A stretch of DNA of 64,000 nucleotides. It comes from Streptomyces sp. NBC_00576. GTDB lineage: Bacteria; Actinomycetota; Actinomycetes; Streptomycetales; Streptomycetaceae. The notes under the pieces were generated by a model. It saw only the letters and a program-made list of their open reading frames with translations. It had not been told where the DNA came from and ran no database searches. The position numbers and the translations under genes are program-made. This document shows, one piece after another, positions 15,049 to 24,338 of the stretch (positions within the stretch are counted from its first letter, which is position 1; every line of letters begins with the position of its first letter). The DNA lies in contig NZ_CP107780.1 in NCBI RefSeq assembly GCF_036345175.1, positions 6,510,001-6,574,000 on the forward strand, read 5' to 3'.

Positions 15049-16886
15049 GTCTCCTCGTCGTCGGGCTGAGCCACCGCAGTGCTCCCGTCAGCGTCCTTGA
15101 GCGGGCCGCGCTGTCCCAGGACGCGCAGATCAAGTTGCTTCAGGACACCGTCGCCGCCGAGCCGGCCACCGAGGCCGCGCTGCTCGCCACCTGCAACCGC
15201 ATCGAGCTGTACGCGGATGTGGACAAGTTCCACGCGGGTGTCGCCGAGCTGTCCACGCTGCTCGCCCAGCACAGCGGGGTGGGGCTGGACGAACTCACTC
15301 CGTATCTGTACGTGCACTACGAGGACCGGGCTGTCCACCACCTGTTCTCCGTCGCCTGCGGGCTCGACTCCATGGTCGTCGGCGAGGGGCAGGTCCTCGG
15401 GCAGATCAAGGACTCGCTCGCCCTCGCGCAGGATCTGCACTCCGCCGGCCGACTGCTGAACGACCTGTTCCAGCAGGGGCTGCGGGTCGGCAAGCGCGCC
15501 CACTCCGAGACCGGCATCGACCGGGCCGGACAGTCTCTGGTCACCTTCGGGCTCCAGCAGCTGGCTGGGGGGAGGGGGGCCGGGGTTTCGGTGGCTTCGG
15601 TGGAATCCTGGGCCGTGGGCAAGAAAGCCCTGGTCATCGGCGCCGGGTCCATGTCCTCGCTGGCCGCCGCCACGCTCGCGCGGCTCGGGGTCGCCGAGAT
15701 CGTCATCGCCAACCGCACACCGGATCGTGCCGAGCGGCTCGCGCAGATCATCAACGAGAACAGCGAGAACAGCGAATACGGAGAGGGCAGTCAGTACGAG
15801 GGTTTCGACGGCTACGCGGGCGGCGCCACGTCCGTGTCCGCCCGCGCGGTTCCGATGGAATCGGTGCCCTTCGAGCTGACACGTGCCGATATAGCCGTTT
15901 CCTGTACCGGTGCGACCGGGCTCGTCCTCACCGCCGAGATCATCGCGGCGGCCGTCGAGGGTCGCGTGCCGGCGGACGAGGCCGGGCTGTCCCCTCGTAC
16001 GACGGCGAAAGGTGACATATGGACGGCCCTGCCGCCCACCAGCCTCGGCACCGAGGACGGCTGTCCGCTGGACCTGTCCGCAGGGCAGGCCGGCCAGGCC
16101 GTGCAGGAGTCGGCCGGGTTCTCGGTGATGGGCGAGGCCGCCGTCGCCGGGATGGACGCGGCGACGCTGGAGCAGCACGCGGCCTGGGTGGACAACGGCA
16201 CCGTCGGCCGGCGGGACGCGGCGCGTCGTACGCCCGACGACGACCGTGAACTGATCGCAGCGCTCGCCCTGACCGTGGCCGCCCTCGGGCGGATTCCCGA
16301 GCGGCGGCGTCCGGAGGCGCTGGTCGGTGTGGACCGGCCCCCGGCCGTGCTCTCGCTGCTCGACCTCGCGATGCCCCGGGACGTCGACGCCGCCGCGCAC
16401 CGGCTGGCCGGCGTGCGACTGGTGGACATCGAGTCGCTGGCCGAGGCCTCGGCGGACGCTCCGATGGCGGCAGACGTCGACCAGGTCCGGCGGATCGTCG
16501 CCGACGAGGTCGCGGCCTTCGGCGCCGCCCTGCGCGCCGCGCACATCACGCCCACCGTCGTCGCGCTGCGCGCCATGGCCGCCGATGTGGTCGCCGGTGA
16601 GATCGCCAGGCTCGACGGGCGGCTGCCCGGGCTCGACGACAAGCACCGTGCCGAGATCACGCAGACCGTGCGGCGCGTGGTCGACAAACTGCTGCACGCG
16701 CCGACCGTACGGGTCAAGCAGCTCGCGGCCGAACCCGGCGGCGCCGGGTACGCGGACGCGCTGCGCACCCTGTTCGACCTCGACCAGGAGACGGTCACCT
16801 CCGTGTCCCGGGCGGACCGGGCGGACCAGGCCGACCGGGACACTGACCATTCTGAGCAGAACGCCGAGAACCGAGGGCGAGCATGA
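15045..16886 (+). CDS. hemA: glutamyl-tRNA reductase
   Basis: This is the first enzyme of the C5 haem pathway; it reduces glutamyl-tRNA to glutamate-1-semialdehyde with NADPH. The catalytic Cys50 lies in LLATCNRIELY, as in E. coli. GEGQVLGQIKD and the NADPH motif VIGAGSMSSLAAATLARLG follow. At 613 residues it is about 180 longer than the E. coli enzyme. The extra length is mainly in low-complexity inserts after ANRTPDRAERLAQII (Asn/Glu/Ser, then Gly/Tyr) and around residues 300-400. The C-terminal dimerisation helix region is present. The ends overlap both neighbours by 4 bases. Confidence 0.96.
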   Translation: MSLLVVGLSHRSAPVSVLERAALSQDAQIKLLQDTVAAEPATEAALLATCNRIELYADVDKFHAGVAELSTLLAQHSGVGLDELTPYLYVHYEDRAVHHLFSVACGLDSMVVGEGQVLGQIKDSLALAQDLHSAGRLLNDLFQQGLRVGKRAHSETGIDRAGQSLVTFGLQQLAGGRGAGVSVASVESWAVGKKALVIGAGSMSSLAAATLARLGVAEIVIANRTPDRAERLAQIINENSENSEYGEGSQYEGFDGYAGGATSVSARAVPMESVPFELTRADIAVSCTGATGLVLTAEIIAAAVEGRVPADEAGLSPRTTAKGDIWTALPPTSLGTEDGCPLDLSAGQAGQAVQESAGFSVMGEAAVAGMDAATLEQHAAWVDNGTVGRRDAARRTPDDDRELIAALALTVAALGRIPERRRPEALVGVDRPPAVLSLLDLAMPRDVDAAAHRLAGVRLVDIESLAEASADAPMAADVDQVRRIVADEVAAFGAALRAAHITPTVVALRAMAADVVAGEIARLDGRLPGLDDKHRAEITQTVRRVVDKLLHAPTVRVKQLAAEPGGAGYADALRTLFDLDQETVTSVSRADRADQADRDTDHSEQNAENRGRA

Positions 16887-17863
16887 GTGAGCCAGCACAA
16901 GGGGCGCTGAGACTTGGGACCAGGCGGAGTCAACTCGCCCTGGCCCAGTCCCGGCAGGTCGCGGACGCCGTGAGACGGCAGACCGGACGGCCCGTCGAGC
17001 TCGTCGAGATCACGACGTACGGCGATGTGTCCCGCGAGGACCTCGCCCAGATCGGCGGCACGGGCGTCTTCGTGACCGCTCTGCGGGAGGCGTTGCTGCG
17101 CGGGGAGGTCGACTTCGCGGTGCACTCGCTGAAGGACCTGCCGACCGCGCAGCCCGACGACCTGGTGCTGGCCGCCGTACCGGAGCGCGAGGATCCGCGT
17201 GACGTACTGGTGGCGCGTGACGACCTCAAGTTCACCGACCTGCCGCCCGGCGCGCGGGTCGGGACGGGTTCTACCCGGCGCACGGCCCAGCTGAACTCGT
17301 ACGCGCGTGCCCATGGGCTGAGCGTCGAGGTCGTTCCGGTCCGGGGGAACGTCGACACCCGGATCGGGTTCGTGCGCAGCGGTGAGCTGGATGCTGTTGT
17401 CCTGGCCGCGGCCGGGCTCAACCGGATCGGGCGCGCCGACGAAGTGACCGACTTCCTGTCGGTCGACATAGTTCTGCCTGCCCCTGGCCAAGGGGCCCTG
17501 GCGATCGAGTGCAGAGCGGGGAACACCTCCCACGACTCTGACCTGATCGCGGCACTCGGCGAGCTCGACGACCCGGACACCCGGGCCGCCGTGACCGCCG
17601 AACGGTCACTGCTCGCCGCCCTGGAGGCCGGTTGCAGCGCCCCTGTGGGCGCGCTGGCCGACCTGCTGGCCGACGGGCAGATTGTCAAGGAGATGCGCCT
17701 GCGCGGCGTCGTCGGCACGACCGACGGCTCGACGCTGGTGCAGCTGTCCACCACCGGTCCCGTGCCCGAGACGTACGACCAAGCAATGGCGCTCGGCCGT
17801 GAACTCGCAGCCGAGATGCTTGCCAAGGGCGCGGCCGGTCTGATGGGGGAGCGAGCACAGTGA
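16883..17863 (+). CDS. hemC: hydroxymethylbilane synthase (porphobilinogen deaminase)
   Basis: This 326-residue enzyme joins four porphobilinogen molecules into hydroxymethylbilane. It begins RLGTRRSQLALAQSRQVAD. The Arg-rich substrate region is GTGSTRRTAQL and the loop is VPVRGNVDTRIG. The dipyrromethane cofactor cysteine is C251 in LEAGCSAPVGA. The start overlaps hemA and the stop overlaps the next gene by 4 bases each, so the operon is translated as a coupled unit. All sequence features are those of a normal functional enzyme. Confidence 0.97.
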   Translation: MSEPAQGALRLGTRRSQLALAQSRQVADAVRRQTGRPVELVEITTYGDVSREDLAQIGGTGVFVTALREALLRGEVDFAVHSLKDLPTAQPDDLVLAAVPEREDPRDVLVARDDLKFTDLPPGARVGTGSTRRTAQLNSYARAHGLSVEVVPVRGNVDTRIGFVRSGELDAVVLAAAGLNRIGRADEVTDFLSVDIVLPAPGQGALAIECRAGNTSHDSDLIAALGELDDPDTRAAVTAERSLLAALEAGCSAPVGALADLLADGQIVKEMRLRGVVGTTDGSTLVQLSTTGPVPETYDQAMALGRELAAEMLAKGAAGLMGERAQ

Positions 17864-19566
17864 GCCCCACCACCCTTCCCGCCGGTCCGGACCATGGGCA
17901 CGTCACCTTTCTTGGTGCCGGACCCGGGGATCCGGGACTACTGACTCTGCGCGCCGTCGAGGCGCTGGCTAACGCGGACGTACTGGTCGCCGAGCACGAG
18001 GTGCTCGACGTCGTACGCACGCACGCCAGACAAGGCGTCGCCGAGCTCGATACCGAATTGGACACGCCTATTGGCAGCACGTATCCAGGCACAGGCACGC
18101 CTCAACTAACGGTTGTTGACGGCGCGTCAACGACCGCTGGTGTACCCGCTGTGCGGGATGCCGCACATCTTGTCATGGAGGCCGCGCGGGGCGGCAGGCG
18201 GGTCGTGCGTGCGGTGTCCGGGGATCCCGGGCTCGACACGTACGCCGCCGGAGAGATGCTGGCGTGCGCCCGCGCGGGCGTCCCCTTCGAGGTGGTACCG
18301 GGCGTCGCGGCCGCCGTGGGCGTGCCCGCGTACGCCGGTGTGCCGCTGCGGGACGCGCAGGGCGCGGACGTCCGGTTCGTGGACGCCCGTACGGCGTCGG
18401 ACCGGTGCTGGACCGAGGTCGGGGCTTCCGACGGGACGGTGGTCGTCTCGACGACCCTCGACTCGGTGGCCGCCGCCGCGGGTGAGCTGGTCGCGGCCGG
18501 GCGTAAGCCCGACACTCCGCTGACCGTGACGATCGCCGGGACCACGACGCGTCAGCGGACCTGGTCGGCGACGCTGGGGACCATTGCCCAGATGTTCAAG
18601 CAGGGCAAGGTGCTGCCGTCGCCCGACGGTGGCCGGCCGGTGATAGCCGTGGTCGGCGAGCGGTCAGCCGCTGCTCAGCGTGAGCAGTTGTCGTGGTTCG
18701 AGAGCAAGCCGCTGTTCGGGTGGCGGGTGCTGGTGCCGCGTACGAAGGAGCAGTCGGCGTCGCTCTCCGACCAGTTGCGGTCCTACGGGGCCGTGCCGCA
18801 CGAGGTGCCGACGATCGCTGTCGAGCCGCCGCGGACGCCCCAGCAGATGGAGCGGGCGGTCAAGGGGCTGGTCACGGGCCGTTATGAGTGGATCGCTTTC
18901 ACGAGCGTGAATGCGGTCAAGGCTGTGCGTGAGAAGTTCGAGGAGTACGGGCTTGATGCCCGTGCCTTCGCCGGGATCAAGGTCGCGGCCGTCGGGGAGC
19001 AGACCGCCAAGGCGTTGGTCGCTTTCGGTGTGAAGCCTGATCTGGTGCCCAGTGGGGAGCAGTCGGCGGCCGGGTTGCTGGAGGACTGGCCTCCTTACGA
19101 TCCGGTTTTCGATCCGATCGATCGCGTTTTCCTGCCCCGGGCCGATATCGCCACGGAGACGTTGGTCGCCGGGCTGATCGAGCTGGGCTGGGAGGTCGAC
19201 GACGTCACGGCCTACCGGACGGTGCGGGCCTCGCCGCCGCCGCAGGAGACTCGGGAGGCGATCAAGGGGGGTGGCTTCGATGCCGTTCTCTTCACGTCGT
19301 CGTCCACTGTGCGGAACCTGGTGGGCATCGCGGGCAAGCCTCATAACGTGACGGTGATCGCGTGTATCGGGCCGGCTACGGCGAAGACCGCTGAGGAGCA
19401 TGGGCTGCGGGTCGATGTCATGGCTCCGGAGCCGTCCGTGCACAAGTTGGCGGAGGCGCTGGCGGACTTCGGGTTGCGGCGGAGGGCTTCTGCTGTGGAG
19501 TCGGGGGATCCGGTTACTCGGCCGAGTGAGCGGCGGCCGGGGGCTCGGCGTCGGCGGACCACGTAG
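17860..19566 (+). CDS. hemD: fused uroporphyrinogen-III C-methyltransferase / uroporphyrinogen-III synthase
   Basis: This 568-residue protein joins two enzymes. Residues about 10-250 form the SUMT (CysG/CobA) methyltransferase: FLGAGPGDPGLLTLRAVEAL, then the VVRAVSGDPGLDTY and VVPGVAAAVGVPAY motifs. Residues about 275-545 form uroporphyrinogen-III synthase (GWRVLVPRTKEQSASLSDQL; FTSVNAVKAV). It closes the tetrapyrrole ring and can divert it to sirohaem and corrinoids. The SUMT half has Asp/Ala substitutions in some motif positions, so its activity is less certain. The C-terminal tail is Arg-rich. The fusion is common in actinobacteria. Confidence 0.93.
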   Translation: MSPTTLPAGPDHGHVTFLGAGPGDPGLLTLRAVEALANADVLVAEHEVLDVVRTHARQGVAELDTELDTPIGSTYPGTGTPQLTVVDGASTTAGVPAVRDAAHLVMEAARGGRRVVRAVSGDPGLDTYAAGEMLACARAGVPFEVVPGVAAAVGVPAYAGVPLRDAQGADVRFVDARTASDRCWTEVGASDGTVVVSTTLDSVAAAAGELVAAGRKPDTPLTVTIAGTTTRQRTWSATLGTIAQMFKQGKVLPSPDGGRPVIAVVGERSAAAQREQLSWFESKPLFGWRVLVPRTKEQSASLSDQLRSYGAVPHEVPTIAVEPPRTPQQMERAVKGLVTGRYEWIAFTSVNAVKAVREKFEEYGLDARAFAGIKVAAVGEQTAKALVAFGVKPDLVPSGEQSAAGLLEDWPPYDPVFDPIDRVFLPRADIATETLVAGLIELGWEVDDVTAYRTVRASPPPQETREAIKGGGFDAVLFTSSSTVRNLVGIAGKPHNVTVIACIGPATAKTAEEHGLRVDVMAPEPSVHKLAEALADFGLRRRASAVESGDPVTRPSERRPGARRRRTT

Positions 19567-19601
19567 TTGCGGCGGGGGTGCGGTGGGGGTGGGCGTTGGG
19601 T

Positions 19602-19720
19602 TTTTCGCCCCCGCCGCCCCTACCCGTCCCATCCTCGGGGGCTGCGCCCCCGAACCCCCCTTTCGCGCTGAACGCGCTCGTCCTCAAACTCCCCCAGAGG
19701 GGGGACCCCCAGACGGGCTG
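19602..19720 (+). repeat. dispersed Streptomyces intergenic repeat, copy B
   Basis: It shares TTCGCCCCCGCCGCCCC and TACCCGTCCCATCCT with copies A and C, then GGGGGCTGCGCCCCCGAACCC, with an inserted CTCCCCCAGAGGGGGGA segment before ACGGGCTGAAAG. It lies between hemD and hemB. Confidence 0.85.
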
Positions 19721-19777
19721 AAAGTGCCCGACGCTGCGTCGGTAAAGGGGGACTTGGGGCGGGCGTAGCGTGGGGGC

Positions 19778-20767
19778 ATGTCGAAGTACGGATCCTTTCC
19801 CGGTGCGCGGCCTCGGCGGCTGCGTACCTCGCCCGTTATGCGGCGCATGGTCGCCGAGACCCGGCTGCACCCCGCCGACTTCATCCTCCCCGCCTTTGTG
19901 CGGGAAGGGGTGAGCGAGCCCGTGCCGATCGCCGCCATGCCCGGCGTCGTTCAGCACACCCGGGACAGTCTGAAGAAGGCGGCCGTGGACGCCGTCGCAG
20001 CCGGGGTCTCCGGGATCATGCTCTTCGGGGTGCCGGAGGAGGGGAAGAAGGACGCCCTCGGGACTCCCGGTACCGATCCGGACGGGATTCTGCAGGTCGC
20101 CATCCGTGATGTGCGGGCCGAGGTGGGGGACGACCTGCTCGTCATGTCCGATCTCTGTCTCGACGAGACCACCGATCACGGGCACTGCGGGGTCCTGGAC
20201 GCGCAAGGGCGAGTCGACAACGACGCCACCCTTGAGCGGTACGCCGAGATGGCCCAGGTGCAGGCCGACGCCGGGGCTCATGTGGTGGGCCCCAGCGGGA
20301 TGATGGACGGGCAGATCGGGGTCGTCCGGGATGCCCTCGACCAGATCGGGCGCGAGGATGTCGCCATCCTCGCCTACACCGCCAAGTACTCGTCCGCCTT
20401 CTACGGGCCCTTCCGGGAAGCCGTCGGTTCCTCGCTGAAGGGGGACCGCAAGACGTACCAGCAGGACCCCGCCAATGTTCGGGAGTCGCTGAGGGAGCTG
20501 GCGCTCGACCTGGAGGAGGGCGCCGACATCGTGATGGTGAAGCCCGCCGGGCCCTACCTCGACGTCCTCGCCCGGGTCGCCGATGCCGTGGACGTACCCG
20601 TCGCCGCCTATCAGATCTCCGGGGAGTACTCGATGATCGAGGCCGCGGCGGAGAAGGGCTGGATCGACCGGGAGCGGGCCATCCTGGAGACCCTGACCGG
20701 CATCAAGCGGGCCGGCGCGCAGAACATTCTCACCTACTGGGCCACCGAGGCTGCCCGCATGTTGTGA
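19778..20767 (+). CDS. hemB: delta-aminolevulinic acid dehydratase (porphobilinogen synthase)
   Basis: This 329-residue enzyme condenses two 5-aminolevulinate molecules to porphobilinogen. The Schiff-base lysines are K203 ([11 protein letters not shown]) and K255 ([10 protein letters not shown]). The metal region reads [14 protein letters not shown]: the zinc-binding triple cysteine of E. coli and yeast is reduced by an Asp, so a magnesium-type enzyme is likely. It lies 211 bases beyond hemD and is separated from it by the dispersed repeat, so it may be transcribed separately. Its 3' end overlaps the small convergent lipoprotein gene. Confidence 0.96.
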   Translation: MSKYGSFPGARPRRLRTSPVMRRMVAETRLHPADFILPAFVREGVSEPVPIAAMPGVVQHTRDSLKKAAVDAVAAGVSGIMLFGVPEEGKKDALGTPGTDPDGILQVAIRDVRAEVGDDLLVMSDLCLDETTDHGHCGVLDAQGRVDNDATLERYAEMAQVQADAGAHVVGPSGMMDGQIGVVRDALDQIGREDVAILAYTAKYSSAFYGPFREAVGSSLKGDRKTYQQDPANVRESLRELALDLEEGADIVMVKPAGPYLDVLARVADAVDVPVAAYQISGEYSMIEAAAEKGWIDRERAILETLTGIKRAGAQNILTYWATEAARML

Positions 20768-20952
20768 GCCCGCTCGGGTGTGTGTGTATGCGCGGGTGCG
20801 TCGTGTTGTGTCCAGGGGGCCCTGGCCGACGACGATGACGGGCCCTCGTCCCGTACGCCCTCGCCGTCCTCGCACGCCGTGAGTGTGGTGAGCGCGACGA
20901 GCGCGACCGCCGTGGCGGCGAACAGGCGCGTACGGGAGGTGCGTACGGACAT
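20734..20952 (-). CDS. short lipoprotein, possibly a truncated remnant
   Basis: This 72-residue product begins [24 protein letters not shown] and has a lipobox (LTAC) near residue 27. Only a short, Ser/His-rich tail follows. In related Streptomyces I recall a longer lipoprotein (DUF4232 type) next to hemB with the same signal peptide. Here the rest is missing, and the stop lies inside the 3' end of hemB. It may therefore be a decaying gene that kept only its signal region. It may also be a real small lipoprotein. Confidence 0.45.
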   Translation of the reverse strand: MSVRTSRTRLFAATAVALVALTTLTACEDGEGVRDEGPSSSSARAPWTQHDAPAHTHTPERAHNMRAASVAQ

Positions 20953-21285
20953 GGATGTGCCCTTTCCGAGGGATCCGAGGGGAGGGGAGCGAACGGGCGG
21001 CGGTGCCGTTCGGCGCCGTTCGGTGCTGTTCGATGGCTACAGCTTGTGCCGTGATCCGTCCCAGCACCATGTTTCGAGGGGAATCTGGGACGCCCATCCG
21101 TCCATTGGCTTGTTGACCTGCGGGGATGGCGTCCCGCTCGGGGGCGGTCCGGGACGCTGGGAGCGGGTTCCGGGACGGTCGGACGGTCTCTTTTCGATTT
21201 TCGAATATCAACTGCGGTCGGCAGCTAGGTTGTTGTTCGTTGAAGTTGAAGAGGTTTGGACACCACCTCCCCAGGGAGAGGCCAC
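20953..21285. other. intergenic region before the methyltransferase gene
   Basis: This 333-base gap separates the divergent lipoprotein and methyltransferase genes. At about 21003-21032 the motif CCGTTCGG is repeated three times. An AT-richer stretch at 21185-21255 (TTTTCGATTTTCGAATATC) probably includes the methyltransferase promoter. No gene is seen. Confidence 0.5.
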
Positions 21286-22188
21286 ATGAGCGGCGATGCT
21301 CTCAGTCAGGACCCCGCCGAGCTGAGAAGGAGGATCGACTCCACCAAGGCCCACCCGGCCCGGGTCTACGACGTCTTCCTCGGCGGCAAGGACAACTACC
21401 CGGCCGACCGCAACGCGGCGGCCGCGGCGCTCGCCGCCAATCCGCGCGGTTACCTGGACGTCCGGCACAACCGCGATTTCATGCGCCGCGCCGTGACCAC
21501 CATGGCGACGGACGAGGGCATCCGGCAGTTTCTCGACATCGGCACCGGGCTGCCCACGCAGGACAACGTCCATCAGATCGCCCAGCGCGTCGCCCCGGAC
21601 ACCCGGGTCGTGTATGTCGACAACGACCCGATCGTGCTCGCCCATGCGCGCGCCCTGCTCACCAGCGGGCCCGAGGGCCGCACCGACTACATCGACGCCG
21701 ACCTGGGCGACCCGGCCCAGATCCTCGACCAGGCCCGCAAGACCCTCGACTTCGACCAGCCGATCGCGCTCGTCCTCGCGGCGGTCCTGCACTTCGTGGC
21801 GGAGCCGGAGGCGTACGACATCGTGCGTGAGCTGGTCGGCGCGCTGCCGTCCGGCAGTCGGCTCGTCCTCAGTCACCTCACCGAGGACCTGAACCCCGAG
21901 AACATCCGCGCGGTCCAACGGACGTACACCGAGCGCGGGTTCACCTTCGTGCTGCGGTCCCGGGCCGAGGTGGAGCGCTTCTTCGAGGAGAACGGGCTCA
22001 CCCTCGACGAGCCGGGCGTCGTGCCCGCCCACCACTGGCGTCCCGACGGTGGCGCGCCGGTCCCGGAGGCGGTCGAGGCCGCGTACTTCGACTCGCTGGA
22101 CGACATCGAGAAGGTCCGCTACCGCGACATCAACGACGTCACGGACGCCGACATCAACGTGTACGGGGCGAGTGGCCGCAAGGGCTGA
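21286..22188 (+). CDS. S-adenosyl-methionine methyltransferase of the DUF574 (PF04672) family
   Basis: This 300-residue protein is of a family greatly expanded in Streptomyces. Hallmarks are the opening ARVYDVFLGGKDNYPADR, the SAM-binding FLDIGTGLPTQDNVH near residue 87, VVYVDNDPIVLAHARALL, and ALVLAAVLHFVAEPE. The substrates of these methyltransferases are mostly unknown; many members sit near regulators or secondary-metabolite genes. ATG 21286 follows AGGGAGAG at suitable spacing. It has no close operon partner. Confidence 0.88.
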   Translation: MSGDALSQDPAELRRRIDSTKAHPARVYDVFLGGKDNYPADRNAAAAALAANPRGYLDVRHNRDFMRRAVTTMATDEGIRQFLDIGTGLPTQDNVHQIAQRVAPDTRVVYVDNDPIVLAHARALLTSGPEGRTDYIDADLGDPAQILDQARKTLDFDQPIALVLAAVLHFVAEPEAYDIVRELVGALPSGSRLVLSHLTEDLNPENIRAVQRTYTERGFTFVLRSRAEVERFFEENGLTLDEPGVVPAHHWRPDGGAPVPEAVEAAYFDSLDDIEKVRYRDINDVTDADINVYGASGRKG

Positions 22189-22292
22189 ATCCGGCGGAGG
22201 TGTCCGGATCCTGGAAAACGGTTGTAGGCGGCACGCACTTCCCTAGGGTGTGGACAGGAGCCGTGCCGTCCGCCCGTCTGAAGGAGCCGCAC

Positions 22293-23504
22293 ATGACAGC
22301 CCCAGTGAGAGCCGTTTCTGCTTCCATGCCCGCGCTCGCCGCCCGGGCACGGGCAGTCGGAGGGTCGGCCGTCCGTGACATCCTGGCCGTCACCGCGCGG
22401 CCCGAGGTGATCAACTTCGCGGGCGGGCTGCCCGCACCCGAGCTGTTCGACGCGGAGGGTGTGGCCGCCGCGTTCCGGGACGTGTTCGCGGACACGCCCG
22501 CGCGAGCCCTGCAGTACGCCACGACCGAGGGCGAGCCGACCCTGCGTGAGGCGCTCGCGATACGGCACACCGGGCGCGGCCTGCCCACCGACGCCGACGA
22601 TCTCCTCGTCACCACCGGGTCCCAGCAGGCGCTGTCGCTGCTCGCCACCGCGCTGATCGACCCCGGGGACGTCGTCCTCGTCGAAACGCCCTGCTATCTC
22701 GCGGCACTTCAGGTGTTCGGGCTGGCGGGAGCGCGGGTGATCGCCGTACCCGGGGACGAGGACGGGATCGATCCGGGGGCGTTGGCGGAGTCGGTCGTTC
22801 GGCACCGGCCCAAGCTGCTCTATACCGTGCCGACCTTCCGGAACCCGACCGGTCAGACCATGCCGGTCGAGCGTCGGGCCGCGGTGGCGGAGGTGGCCGC
22901 GCGGCTCGGGGTGTGGATCGTCGAGGACGATCCGTACGGCGAGCTGCGCTTCGAGGGCGAGCGCGTGCCGTGGATCGCCTCCTGTCCGGGCGCGGAGGAC
23001 CGTACGGTTCTGCTCGGCTCCTTCTCCAAGGTCATGGCGCCGGGGCTGCGGCTGGGCTGGCTGCGGGCACCGGCGGAGCTGCGGCGTGCGTGTGCCGTCG
23101 CCAAGCAGGCCGCCGACCTGCACACGCCGACCGTCAACCAGCTCGCCGCCGCCCGATACCTGGCCGACCGTGACCTCGACGCCCATGTGCGGCGCGTGGC
23201 CGGTGTCTACGGGGAGCGGCGCGACGCCATGCTCGACGGCATCGGGGACGCGCTCCCGGAGGGCTCGACCTGGACGCGCCCCGAGGGCGGCATGTTCCTC
23301 TGGGCCCGGCTCCCGGAGGCGTACGACACCGGTGCCTTGTTCCGTGGGGTGGTGGAGCGGGGGGTGGCGTACGTGCCCGGGGCGCCGTTCTACGCGGGTG
23401 AGGCGGACGGGGTGGACCGGGCGACGATGCGGTTGTGCTTCGTCACCCAGACTCCGGACGAGATCGGGGAGGGGTTGCGGAGGTTGGGGGCGGGGCTGAG
23501 GTAG
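22293..23504 (+). CDS. PLP-dependent aminotransferase, class I/II (2-aminoadipate type)
   Basis: This 403-residue fold-type I aminotransferase is of the MocR/LysN-like group without the DNA-binding domain. The pyridoxal lysine is in LGSFSKVMAPGLRLGW, and the substrate and phosphate contacts are FAGGLPAPE, TFRNPTGQT and EDDPYGELRF. Likely substrates are 2-aminoadipate, branched-chain or aromatic amino acids with 2-oxoglutarate; the sequence does not decide. AAGGAG lies at 22281, seven bases before ATG 22293. It runs toward the DUF4253 gene, with a short repeat between them. Confidence 0.88.
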   Translation: MTAPVRAVSASMPALAARARAVGGSAVRDILAVTARPEVINFAGGLPAPELFDAEGVAAAFRDVFADTPARALQYATTEGEPTLREALAIRHTGRGLPTDADDLLVTTGSQQALSLLATALIDPGDVVLVETPCYLAALQVFGLAGARVIAVPGDEDGIDPGALAESVVRHRPKLLYTVPTFRNPTGQTMPVERRAAVAEVAARLGVWIVEDDPYGELRFEGERVPWIASCPGAEDRTVLLGSFSKVMAPGLRLGWLRAPAELRRACAVAKQAADLHTPTVNQLAAARYLADRDLDAHVRRVAGVYGERRDAMLDGIGDALPEGSTWTRPEGGMFLWARLPEAYDTGALFRGVVERGVAYVPGAPFYAGEADGVDRATMRLCFVTQTPDEIGEGLRRLGAGLR

Positions 23505-23556
23505 TCAGTCCCACCGGCCCGTCCCACCGGCCCGTCCCACCAGTCAGTCCCACCAG
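23505..23556 (+). repeat. short tandem repeat between convergent genes
   Basis: The 13-base unit GTCCCACCGGCCC is present twice, followed by partial copies (GTCCCACCAGTC, AGTCCCACCAG). It starts just after the aminotransferase stop and runs into the last codons of the convergent DUF4253 gene, so it seems to have grown from that coding end. Confidence 0.7.
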
Positions 23557-24338
23557 AAGGACCAGGTCCGGTTGGTCAGCAGTTCGTGTTCGGCGTATGC
23601 GCGCAGGGTGTTGTGGGCTCCCTGCGTGATGTTGTCCGGGCAGAACGCGAAGTGCTCGGCGGCTATCGCCTCGGCCTCGGCGAGGGTGGTCGGCGGGGCT
23701 GCCACCGACAGCACCAGCTGGTTGAAGGTGAGCGCCAGGACCCGTATGCCGAAGCGGTCCTCCCAGGAGCGGAGTACCGCGCAGAGGCGGGCCGTGTCGC
23801 TCTCGTAGTTCGCGGGGCCGGACCAGCCGATGGCGGCGGGGACGTCGGCGGAACGGCGGGCCGGGACGAGGGCGAGGCGGGGCTCCTTGTAGGAGGAGCC
23901 GGGGGCGAGGAACGAGTCGGCCAGCCGGGCGGCAAGGGCATCGGCCCGCTGAGTGTCGGTGCCGGCGGCGGCGGGGGCCAGGCCGGGCCAGTCCTCGCCC
24001 TCCGCCGCGTACTCCTCCCAGAACTCGGTGAGGATCTCCTCGGGGTCGTGGTCCCCGGGATACGACGTGTCGGCGGGCATCAACTCCCAGTCCTGTGGCC
24101 CGCCTTGGCCGCCGCCCACCTCTATGACCACGGGGACGAGCCCGGCAGCCCGGTACGCGTCGTGGTGCGCGGCCCAGTCGCCGGGGGCGGAGGGCGCGTC
24201 GGAGTGCCAGAGGAGGGGCTCGTGCCACGGGCCCTCATCCGTGGCGTCGATCAGCCTCCCGGAGGGGAGAGCGAGACCGAGCGTGCTGCCGGTCGGGTCG
24301 GCAGCGAGGTGGGGCAGCGGGTTGGGAAGTGTCGCCAT
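23544..24338 (-). CDS. DUF4253 protein
   Basis: This 264-residue soluble protein ends in TWSFWWD, and its C-terminal 110 residues (VPAAIGWSGPANYESDTARLC onward, including FGIRVLALTF and AEAEAIAAEHFAFCPDN) match the DUF4253 domain. The N-terminal half is typical of the same Streptomyces family, with acidic segments. The function is unknown; such genes are sometimes linked to immunity or toxin regions. ATG 24338 is used because the reading farther upstream loses protein-like composition. No partner gene is adjacent. Confidence 0.8.
   Translation of the reverse strand: MATLPNPLPHLAADPTGSTLGLALPSGRLIDATDEGPWHEPLLWHSDAPSAPGDWAAHHDAYRAAGLVPVVIEVGGGQGGPQDWELMPADTSYPGDHDPEEILTEFWEEYAAEGEDWPGLAPAAAGTDTQRADALAARLADSFLAPGSSYKEPRLALVPARRSADVPAAIGWSGPANYESDTARLCAVLRSWEDRFGIRVLALTFNQLVLSVAAPPTTLAEAEAIAAEHFAFCPDNITQGAHNTLRAYAEHELLTNRTWSFWWD

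Noticed and set aside
14727..16898. A 723-codon open frame opposite hemA and the end of rex
   Set aside because: It runs across two well-recognised genes and shows no protein-like pattern.
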